Source: Cyanobacterium sp. Dongsha4
GTDB lineage: Bacteria; Cyanobacteriota; Cyanobacteriia; Cyanobacteriales; Cyanobacteriaceae
DNA: 64,000 nt
Direction: 5' to 3'
Assembly: GCF_036345015.1 (NCBI RefSeq)
Contig: NZ_CP084098.1
Coordinates: 3,485,326-3,549,325 of the forward strand
Of the stretch, positions 1-6,310 are shown one piece after another; the stretch's first letter is position 1; every line of letters starts with the position of its first letter. The notes beneath the pieces were generated by a model that saw only the letters and a list, made by a program, of their open reading frames with translations, was not told the origin of the DNA and did no database searches. The position numbers and the translations under genes were made by a program.

Positions 1-692
1 GCAACTCCCATAGGGCAAACTTCATTACATAAATAACAACGAGTACAACCCCAAACACCCTCCTCAATATTATTATATTTTTCAATTCTATTTTCTCTAT
101 TTTCATCACGGGAATCATCCATAAGACGATAACTTTTTGCTAAGGCATGAGGTCCCACAAAAAGGGAATTAACCTCTTTCGCATTACATTCAGAATAACA
201 AGCCCCACACATAATGCAATTGCCAGTTTCTTCTAATAATTTTCTTTCTTCTGGAGTTTGTAAAAACTCTTTTTCTGGAGTATTTCGAGAAGAAGTACAA
301 ACATAAGGTTCTATTTTTTCTAAGTCTTGCCAAAAATTGCTCATGTCCACAACTAAATCTTTCAAGACAGGTAAATTATTGAGAGGAGAAATAACAATTT
401 CAGGAATATTTTGTGATTTACTAAGGGGGTTTTTCTCAATTTCCCCACCAACATTTTCCTTACAAGCTAAAGCGGATCTTCCATTTATTTTTATGGCACA
501 ACTACCGCAAATAGTATTACGACAATTCTTACGAAAAGTTAAGCTACCATCTAACTCCCACTTAATTTTATCCAAACATTCTAAAATGGTATTGCCCTTA
601 TTTACTTCTATGGTGTAGCTTTGAAATTGAGGGGAAAAATCAGGCTTTTGACGCAAAATTTTGAAGGTAACTTTCATCTCAAGTAATGCCAT
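1..692 (-). CDS. sdhB: Succinate dehydrogenase/fumarate reductase iron-sulfur subunit, partial (3' end outside window)
   Basis: The reverse strand reads open from a start near 692 to the window edge, giving about 230 residues. Cysteines for a [2Fe-2S] centre appear as CRNTICGSC followed by a further Cys in SALAC. A second cluster set begins with CIMCGACYSEC and a third with CTRCYLCNEVCP, which is still open at the edge. This is the electron-carrying subunit of complex II, passing electrons from succinate to plastoquinone at the membrane. Two in-frame ATGs exist, at 690-692 and 675-677. The inner one gives MKVTFKILRQ, closer to the usual start of the family, so the true start may be 677. Roughly the last 100 residues of a typical cyanobacterial SdhB are missing only because the window begins here. 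Confidence 0.93.
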   Translation of the reverse strand, partial: MALLEMKVTFKILRQKPDFSPQFQSYTIEVNKGNTILECLDKIKWELDGSLTFRKNCRNTICGSCAIKINGRSALACKENVGGEIEKNPLSKSQNIPEIVISPLNNLPVLKDLVVDMSNFWQDLEKIEPYVCTSSRNTPEKEFLQTPEERKLLEETGNCIMCGACYSECNAKEVNSLFVGPHALAKSYRLMDDSRDENRENRIEKYNNIEEGVWGCTRCYLCNEVCPMGV

Positions 693-1001
693 TATTTGTA
701 AACTTATTTATATTGTGTTGTTTTCTTTTGTTAGTGACAAGGTTCTACTGCTTAATTTTTGTAAAACTGTTTTGTGAAGGTAATAATTTTATTTTTATGT
801 TTTTCTTTATCTATGAATTGTCATGGACAAAGAATAGTTATTCCTTTGACTAATGAGCTATTTTCATAAATCTATAACTTTATCAGGTAAATTATTAATA
901 ATTTTAGAAAAAAGTTGTTTTCAACGATGATTTAATGAAAATTTTTTGTTATGATAAAATATCGAGATAAATAAAAATAAGAAAACAGGAAGAAAACAAT
1001 T
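693..1001. other. Divergent intergenic region, sdhB / cyAbrB
   Basis: About 309 bases of AT-rich DNA separate two divergently transcribed genes, so promoters for both must lie here. I see no convincing tRNA, small ORF or repeat in it. A possible -10-like stretch (TATGATAAAAT) lies near 949-959, upstream of the regulator gene, but no matching -35 is clear. Confidence 0.4.
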
Positions 1002-1379
1002 ATGGGTGAATCAAATCCTACTCCTTTGGAGGGAAAAGAATTATTACAAAAAGTTAAAGAGTTATCGGATATTCCCCGTCGTCAAAGAGCAAAAGAATGT
1101 GGTTATTATACCATAGGAAAAAATGGTAAAGAAAGAGTAAATTTAACTGCTTTTTATGATGCTGTGTTAGCCGCAAAAGGTGTGCCTTTAGACCCAGAAA
1201 GAACTAAAGATGGTCGTGGTAGAGAAGCAACTTTCCGAGTTAGCGTTCATAAAAATGGTCAAATTGTTATCGGTTCAAGTTATACCGAGAAAATGGGTTT
1301 AAAACCGGGGGATGAATTTGAAATTAAGTTGGGTTACAAACATATCCACTTAAGACAGTTAGATGAAGATGAAGCCTAA
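1002..1379 (+). CDS. cyAbrB-family transcriptional regulator (cyAbrB1/CalA-like)
   Basis: A 125-aa protein of the cyanobacteria-specific AbrB family, in which the AbrB-like DNA-binding fold is C-terminal. Here the C-terminal half holds the hallmark FRVSVHKNGQIVIGSSYT and GLKPGDEFEIKLGYKHIHL segments. The N-terminal part (ELLQKVKELSDIPRR, CGYYT, RVNLTAFYDAVLAAKG) matches the cyAbrB1 type better than cyAbrB2. Family members bind DNA and influence carbon/nitrogen balance, hydrogenase and other stress genes; cyAbrB1 is essential in Synechocystis. The length is normal for the family. An AGGAAG sequence precedes the ATG by about 9 nt. The gene is monocistronic between a divergent sdhB and a downstream protease gene. 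Confidence 0.9.
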   Translation: MGESNPTPLEGKELLQKVKELSDIPRRQRAKECGYYTIGKNGKERVNLTAFYDAVLAAKGVPLDPERTKDGRGREATFRVSVHKNGQIVIGSSYTEKMGLKPGDEFEIKLGYKHIHLRQLDEDEA

Positions 1380-1478
1380 AAGTAAAAGTTATTTCTGTTA
1401 ATAATCAGTAAGTTATTGACACTTGAATTTAATCTAAAATTTATTCAATTAAATGATTAAATATTGCGAGTGGCTTTT

Positions 1479-2309
1479 ATGACTGATTATTGGTCTAGTT
1501 TTAATTCTTTGGGCAAAATAATTATTTTCCTGACAATTTGGGCGGTTATCTGGTTTCCCATCGCATTACCTTTAATTAAGCTAATCAAATGGACAAATAC
1601 CGCTCCAAACGAAAATACAAGCAAGAAACTAACTCTTATTTTCTCCCTTTATCTACTAATACCCTTTCTAATTCTAGGATTAACTAAGATAGAGGGTATT
1701 ACTCTGGAACAAATAGGGATAATTTTCCAAGTTAGATTATTTAAGTCTATCTTATTCGGATATGGTTTGAGTATTTTTACTTTGTTCTTAATTTATTTTT
1801 GGGAATGGGGTTTAAATTGGATTACATGGAAAAGTATTATAAATCAACCTCAAAGCCCCAGTTTATTGACAACATTGCCTTTACTGGGGTTTGTTAGTAT
1901 TTTTATTGCCAGTATCGAGGAATTAGTTTTTAGGGGTATATTTGTTAATTTCTTGAAGGAAGATTTTTCGTTGTGGTTAACAGCAATTATTTCTAGTTTG
2001 ATTTTTGCTTTATTACATTTAATTTGGGAACAAAAAAATACCATTCCTCAATTGCCCGGTTTGTTTATTTTGGGTTTGGTGTTGTTTTATGCTCGGATTG
2101 TGGATAATAGCTTATTGGGTTTAGCTATTGGTTTACATGGTGGTTGGGTTTTATGTTTAGCTGCGATCGATTCTTTTAATTTGATAGATTATAATAGTTC
2201 ACTACCTAGTTGGATTGTCGGAAATAAGAATCAGCCTTTGGGTAGTATTGCTGGTTTGTTACTTGTGTTATTTGCCTTGTTGTTAATATATTTGGTCAAT
2301 GTTATCTAA
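1479..2309 (+). CDS. CPBP family intramembrane glutamic endopeptidase
   Basis: A polytopic membrane protein of about 276 aa. The CPBP (Rce1/ABI) protease signature is present: EELVFRG in a transmembrane context, then FALLHLIW about 40 residues later, and a conserved HGGWV near the C-terminus. The Glu-Glu pair, the Arg and the His residues form the metal-independent active site in this family. Members cleave prenylated or other membrane substrates or act as immunity-like proteins; the substrate cannot be inferred here. A longer reading from TTG at 1464 is possible, but the ATG at 1479 starts naturally just before the first membrane segment. A tRNA gene follows on the same strand. Confidence 0.85.
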   Translation: MTDYWSSFNSLGKIIIFLTIWAVIWFPIALPLIKLIKWTNTAPNENTSKKLTLIFSLYLLIPFLILGLTKIEGITLEQIGIIFQVRLFKSILFGYGLSIFTLFLIYFWEWGLNWITWKSIINQPQSPSLLTTLPLLGFVSIFIASIEELVFRGIFVNFLKEDFSLWLTAIISSLIFALLHLIWEQKNTIPQLPGLFILGLVLFYARIVDNSLLGLAIGLHGGWVLCLAAIDSFNLIDYNSSLPSWIVGNKNQPLGSIAGLLLVLFALLLIYLVNVI

Positions 2310-2363
2310 ATTTCTCTGTATAATTTTTATAATTTTATAGTTAAACTAAGGATATGAACTAAG

Positions 2364-2528
2364 GGGGAAGTAGCTCAATGGTAGAGCGGCGTTTTACTTT
2401 CCGCAGTATGCACAGAAAGTTCCTTAATTCTGGCTTCTAACCAATTTGTACTTTCCGCAGTATGCAAAGCAAGTTCCTTATTTCGGCTCATAACCCGTAG
2501 GTTGCAGGTTCGATTCCTGCCTTCCCCA
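2364..2528 (+). tRNA. tRNA-Met(CAT), elongator type, interrupted by a 93-nt insert in the anticodon stem
   Basis: The outer parts form a perfect cloverleaf: acceptor GGGGAAG (2364-2370) with CTTCCCC (2521-2527) and discriminator A2528; D-arm GCTC/GAGC (2373-2387); T-arm GCAGG/CCTGC (2504-2520) with loop TTCGATT. The anticodon loop CTCATAA is at 2487-2493 with CAT at 2489-2491. The 3' stem strand CCCGT (2494-2498) pairs with GCG (2389-2391) joined to GG (2485-2486), so 93 nt (2392-2484) sit between positions 29 and 30. Removing them leaves a standard 72-nt tRNA. The insert contains a direct repeat of about 54 nt. It is too short for a group I or II intron and lies in the stem rather than the loop, so the gene is either processed in an unknown way or is a disrupted pseudogene. 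Confidence 0.8.
2396..2497 (+). repeat. Two tandem units (period about 54 nt) inside the tRNA-Met gene
   Basis: Unit A starts at 2396 and unit B at 2450. Both begin ACTTTCCGCAGTATGCA and contain AGTTCCTTA. Each ends in an anticodon-arm-like sequence: GGCTTCTAACC in A (2432-2442) and GGCTCATAACC in B (2485-2495). Unit B therefore contains the real tRNA anticodon arm, and unit A carries a diverged copy whose loop (CTTCTAA, 2434-2440) would present TCT. The simplest history is an insertion into the stem followed by tandem duplication of insert plus arm. A third diverged copy of the core lies just after the tRNA (2539-2561). Confidence 0.75.
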
Positions 2529-2538
2529 GCAAAAGGGG

Positions 2539-2587
2539 GCAAAGGAAATTCCTTAATATGGCGTAAGCCATTAGTCTTAAGAACTAA
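2539..2587 (+). repeat. Diverged third copy of the tRNA-insert repeat plus two small hairpins
   Basis: Positions 2539-2561 align without gaps to 2464-2486 of the tRNA insert with about 18 of 23 identical bases (GCAAAG, TTCCTTA and terminal GG shared). The core contains AAGGAA-A-TTCCTT, a near-perfect inverted repeat. It is followed by hairpins ATGGC-GTAA-GCCAT (2558-2571) and TTAGT...ACTAA (2571-2587). The hairpins could help 3' end formation of the tRNA transcript, but no T-run follows directly. Confidence 0.5.
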
Positions 2588-2628
2588 TATTATCTCTCGC
2601 CCTCTTTAAAATCAAAGGACATTGAAAA

Positions 2629-4506
2629 ATGAATAAAGCAACGTTAAGATTATTTAGTGCGATCGAAGTTGATAATAAACAAAAAAAAGACTTACCTGAA
2701 TCTTTATTGGTAAGAACAATTCAAAATGGTTATATTCTCGACTCTACCATTCAACCAACAGAAGAATTACTTAATACAATTGAAAGTATTGTCGGTATCT
2801 CAGGCATTAAAGCCAATTCTGCCTTTCATAAATCATGGCAAATCATTCAAGACTCTTCGATAGAATCCCTCGTTACGCAACAAATTATTCACTACATTAC
2901 AACCTATGGCTTTGAAAGTCTTGGTATTTATCGGGAAGATGCAGTATATATTCCCAAAGAAATCTTAGAATTGCCTAATATCACTGATGATATTCCCCTT
3001 GTCGTGATAAAAGCCATGACAGCAGAGGAAATACTAAACAGTATTGTTAAGTTAGCTGACGGTATCGCCTTAGCCCAAGAAACCCTCGATGATATTATGG
3101 AGATTGTCAAAGGACATAATTATGAGAAAAGTTTTGTCGAAAAAATAGGTAACAGAGAACTAAAAGCCCTACTATTGGATTTTTATGGTATTGTACCATC
3201 TGAACCTGTAGAATTTTTGCGTCATCTTATCAGTAAATTAACAGATGAATCTTTACTAATCAAAAATAAATATCTCATCGATAAAATTAAGCAATCTAAC
3301 GGCAAATTTTTAGATACTTTACTAAAAGACGCACCAGAGGATTTAGCCTCTATTTTCTTTCGCTTCAAGCCTTTATTCTTGGCAATGAAATCAATTTCTC
3401 ATAATAAAACCTATTTCAATCAGTTAAGAAAAAAAGCAAAAAAACAACATAAGCCCTTACCTGAAGATTATCTTAATAGCATTACCAGCCAAATAAAATA
3501 TGAAAAGTTAAATTTAGAAACCCTAGCCCAAAAACTGAAAAAAGCAACCATTTTTCGGAAAATCCGTCTTGCTTATGCCTTAAAATATCGCCTTGATATT
3601 AATGATTCTATTATTTATAGAGTGAGAAATGGGCGTGGTTGGGCTACAGAATTTGATTATGAATGGTGGTATGTAGTTAAAGATAAAACTCAACAAGCCT
3701 TAGAAATAGTAATCAACTCTATTGTGGAAGATGTTAAACGAAATGTTGAGGGTAAAACAATTTATATTCCCCGTAATATTCATTACGCTTTACCAGCAAC
3801 AGAGAAACAATTTACAGGATATTTTCCTACAGGCACTTATGTTGTCACTCAAGAGGATATGATTGTCGGTATCCATTGGACTAATACGAAAAAAAATAGA
3901 GTAGATTTAGATTTATCCGTCATTGGTGAGTCGGGTAAAATCGGTTGGGATGCGGATTATTACTCAGAAGAAAAAGAGGTTTTATTTTCAGGTGATATGA
4001 CAGATGCACGTGCACCTGATGGGGCTTCAGAGCTTTTTTATTTGAAACAAGCCTCTCAAGAGACAAGAATTTTAATGGTAAATTATTTTAATTTTGTTAA
4101 GGGGGATAAAGTTGAAGCTAAGATTTTAGTGGCACAGGAAAAACCAGATAATTTTAGGCTAAACTATATGGTAGATGTTAATAAAATTATTGCTTCTGCT
4201 AATATTACTATTACTAAGATACAAAATATTTTGGGCATTATAGTTAATATAAATAAAGAAAATAGAGTTTATTTCGCCAATATAAGTATTGGCAATTCTG
4301 TCACTTCTGGTAATTATCAACAGTCCCAACAAGCAAGAAATTATCTAGTTACAAAATTGGTTAATTCCCTAGAATTAAGAACAGTTTTAACTATGGCAGG
4401 AGCAAAAATTATTGATGAAATACCCGAAGACAAAGAGGAAGAATATATCAATCTTTCTCCAGAAGCATTGGATAAAACAACAATCATTAATTTAATTAGA
4501 GGTTGA
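2629..4506 (+). CDS. Unrecognised 625-aa protein with a TerD-like C-terminal region
   Basis: I do not recognise the full-length protein. Residues about 1-390 are charged, helix-rich and without obvious motifs. Residues about 396-540 resemble the TerD/TerE stress-protein fold: a GYFPTGTYV segment, then RVDLDLSVIG, KIGWDADYYS, EVLFSGDMTDARAPDGASE, and a strand ending in VNYFNF. In TerD proteins the DxD and downstream Asp residues bind calcium, and such domains occur in tellurite- and phage-stress proteins. There is no signal peptide or membrane segment, so it is probably cytoplasmic. It is a single gene directly after the interrupted tRNA-Met gene, with AAAGGA about 11 nt before its ATG. The function is open; the TerD relation rests on motif resemblance only. 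Confidence 0.75.
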   Translation: MNKATLRLFSAIEVDNKQKKDLPESLLVRTIQNGYILDSTIQPTEELLNTIESIVGISGIKANSAFHKSWQIIQDSSIESLVTQQIIHYITTYGFESLGIYREDAVYIPKEILELPNITDDIPLVVIKAMTAEEILNSIVKLADGIALAQETLDDIMEIVKGHNYEKSFVEKIGNRELKALLLDFYGIVPSEPVEFLRHLISKLTDESLLIKNKYLIDKIKQSNGKFLDTLLKDAPEDLASIFFRFKPLFLAMKSISHNKTYFNQLRKKAKKQHKPLPEDYLNSITSQIKYEKLNLETLAQKLKKATIFRKIRLAYALKYRLDINDSIIYRVRNGRGWATEFDYEWWYVVKDKTQQALEIVINSIVEDVKRNVEGKTIYIPRNIHYALPATEKQFTGYFPTGTYVVTQEDMIVGIHWTNTKKNRVDLDLSVIGESGKIGWDADYYSEEKEVLFSGDMTDARAPDGASELFYLKQASQETRILMVNYFNFVKGDKVEAKILVAQEKPDNFRLNYMVDVNKIIASANITITKIQNILGIIVNINKENRVYFANISIGNSVTSGNYQQSQQARNYLVTKLVNSLELRTVLTMAGAKIIDEIPEDKEEEYINLSPEALDKTTIINLIRG

Positions 4507-4806
4507 TGAGAAGGATAAAAAAGTATTGAAAAATAACAATTTTTGATAGGTTTAGCGGTTTGATTTTTTGAATATTAACTCTGCCGTCACTCATATTAAA
4601 AACAATAAAATCTATTTATTAAAGGTTTTTGTCAAAATTTATTAACTTTAACTCTGTTCTCGACCGAAGGGAGTGCATGAGAGCAGGGAACTCCCCGAAC
4701 TTCGAACTTAGGTAGGTATAAGGTATAATGGTTAACGGCAAAATTGTAAAAATCCCTTCATCTCTCATAAATTCAGTAAAGTAAAGACAACTAGCAAATA
4801 TCTCTC
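4507..4806. promoter_or_regulatory. Intergenic region with probable ylqF promoter
   Basis: These 300 bases hold no gene I can support. A consensus -10 hexamer TATAAT is at 4724-4729, with a weak -35-like TTCGAA 17 bases upstream (4701-4706), about 80 nt before the ylqF start. An imperfect inverted repeat, GGGAGT...ACTCCC, lies around 4668-4695 without a following T-run. Confidence 0.45.
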
Positions 4807-5649
4807 ATGGCAATCATTCAATGGTATCCCGGACACATCAGCAAGGCAGAAAGACAACTTAAGGAACAATTAAAAAGAGTTGATGTGGTTTTAGAAGTGC
4901 GAGATGCTAGAATTCCTCTTGCTTCCCATCATCCTCAGTTGAAGCAGTGGATAGGGGATAAACCTCGTCTTTTAATTTTAAATCGAGAAGATATGATTTC
5001 TGACTCTTTAAGAAAAGAGTGGCAAGAATGGTTTGGCAGTCAAGGAGAAATTCCTTTTTTTACTAATGCTAAAGATGGTAAAGGAGTAAAAGCTGTTAAA
5101 AAGGCTTCCCAATCGATGGAAAAGCAAGTTAATGAACGTCGTCGCAGTCGTGGAATGTTACCTCGTCCTGTTCGAGCGGTGGTAATTGGCTTTCCTAATG
5201 TGGGTAAATCTGCTTTGATTAATCGTTTATTACAGAGAAAAATTGTGGCTAGTGCCAGAAAAGCTGGAGTTACTAAGCAGTTACAATGGGTTCGTATTTC
5301 TGATCAGTTAGAATTGTTGGATGCACCGGGGGTTATTCCGTGGAAGTTGGAAAATCAAGAGGATGCTTTAAAATTGGCTATTTGTGAAGATATTGGAGAG
5401 GCGGCTTATGATAATCAGTTAGTGGCGGCTGATTTTGTTGATTTGTTAGTTAAATTGGGTTCAGATGAGGTGCTAAAATCTCGTTATGGTTTAGATCCTT
5501 TGGAGATGACGGGGGAAGAGTTTATTTATGAATTAGCGGTTAAGAAGTACAAAAATGATAAAGAAAGAGTGGCGAGGCAATTATTGCAAGATTTTCGTAA
5601 GGGTTATTTAGGTTCGGTGGCTTTGGAATATCCTCCTGTTATGGAATAA
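4807..5649 (+). CDS. ylqF: Ribosome biogenesis GTPase YlqF/RbgA
   Basis: A 280-aa circularly permuted GTPase. It opens with IQWYPGHISKAERQL, the standard YlqF N-terminus, followed by VLEVRDARIP. The G-motifs come in permuted order: G4 as NRED (the usual NKxD has Arg in place of Lys here), then G1 GFPNVGKSALINRL, then G3 DAPGVI. The family acts late in assembly of the 50S subunit, promoting incorporation of L16 and related proteins, with GTP hydrolysis driving release. The length is normal. nadD starts only 5 nt after its stop codon, so the two are probably co-transcribed. Confidence 0.95.
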   Translation: MAIIQWYPGHISKAERQLKEQLKRVDVVLEVRDARIPLASHHPQLKQWIGDKPRLLILNREDMISDSLRKEWQEWFGSQGEIPFFTNAKDGKGVKAVKKASQSMEKQVNERRRSRGMLPRPVRAVVIGFPNVGKSALINRLLQRKIVASARKAGVTKQLQWVRISDQLELLDAPGVIPWKLENQEDALKLAICEDIGEAAYDNQLVAADFVDLLVKLGSDEVLKSRYGLDPLEMTGEEFIYELAVKKYKNDKERVARQLLQDFRKGYLGSVALEYPPVME

Positions 5650-5654
5650 AGACC

Positions 5655-6239
5655 ATGGAAATAGCTATTTTTGGCACAAGTGCAGATCCTCCAACCATTT
5701 CTCATCAAAAAATTTTGGTTTATTTGGCTAGTCATTATGATTTAGTATCGGTTTATGCTTCTAATAATCCTTTTAAGAATCATGCTAGTAGTTTTTTCCA
5801 TCGTCAAGAAATGTTAGATTTGTTGGTTAGGGATTTGCAAAGAGATTATCCCCATCTTCATCATACTCCAGAGGTGAGCGATCGCCGCTCTATTCATACT
5901 TTGGAAAAGGCAAAACAGAAATGGGGAGAGGAGAATAATTTTACCATTGTGATTGGTAGTGATTTAGTCGATCAAATTTTTCAATGGTATCAAGCTGAAC
6001 AACTTTTGTCTCAGGTGAAAATTCTGGTTATTCCTAGGGAAGATTATCCCTTAACACAGGAAGATATAGAAAAAATTAATCGTAATAGTAACTCAGGTGC
6101 AGTCACTAAGTGGAATTTTGCGATCGCATCTTGTCATATTCCGCCCTATTCCTCAAGTGATTATCGAGAAAATCATCATGATTCAAGTGTAATTAAAAGT
6201 ATCCAAGAATATATCGAAAACAATTTTTTATATTGCTAG
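5655..6239 (+). CDS. nadD: Nicotinate-nucleotide adenylyltransferase
   Basis: A 194-aa nucleotidyltransferase of the NadD type, which adenylates nicotinate mononucleotide on the way to NAD. The N-terminal phosphate-binding motif reads FGTSADPPTISHQ, so the canonical (H/T)xGH is TISH here. The second signature, near the C-terminus, is YSSSDYRE in place of ISSTxxR. VIGSDLVDQIFQW is the conserved middle segment. Its place 5 nt after ylqF suggests an operon. nadC, a second NAD-pathway gene, lies about 24 kb away in this window. The deviating motifs are compatible with cyanobacterial NadD proteins but lower the certainty of the exact substrate slightly. Confidence 0.87.
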   Translation: MEIAIFGTSADPPTISHQKILVYLASHYDLVSVYASNNPFKNHASSFFHRQEMLDLLVRDLQRDYPHLHHTPEVSDRRSIHTLEKAKQKWGEENNFTIVIGSDLVDQIFQWYQAEQLLSQVKILVIPREDYPLTQEDIEKINRNSNSGAVTKWNFAIASCHIPPYSSSDYRENHHDSSVIKSIQEYIENNFLYC

Positions 6240-6310
6240 TAATACCAACGATGACTAACAAAACTCAACATTAAGTAGTTCAAAAATGTTTTATTTGTCT
6301 TGCTATGCCC

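Noticed and set aside
2392-2484. Group I intron in the tRNA-Met gene
   Set aside because: Only 93 nt, no P/Q/R/S core, no terminal G, and the insertion point is in the stem rather than the anticodon loop.
2396-2497. CRISPR-like array
   Set aside because: Only two units, contiguous, with no spacer variation and no cas genes; part of the unit is the tRNA arm itself.
4660-4710. tRNA- or terminator-like GC-rich segment before ylqF
   Set aside because: The inverted repeat GGGAGT/ACTCCC has no T-run and no cloverleaf can be drawn.
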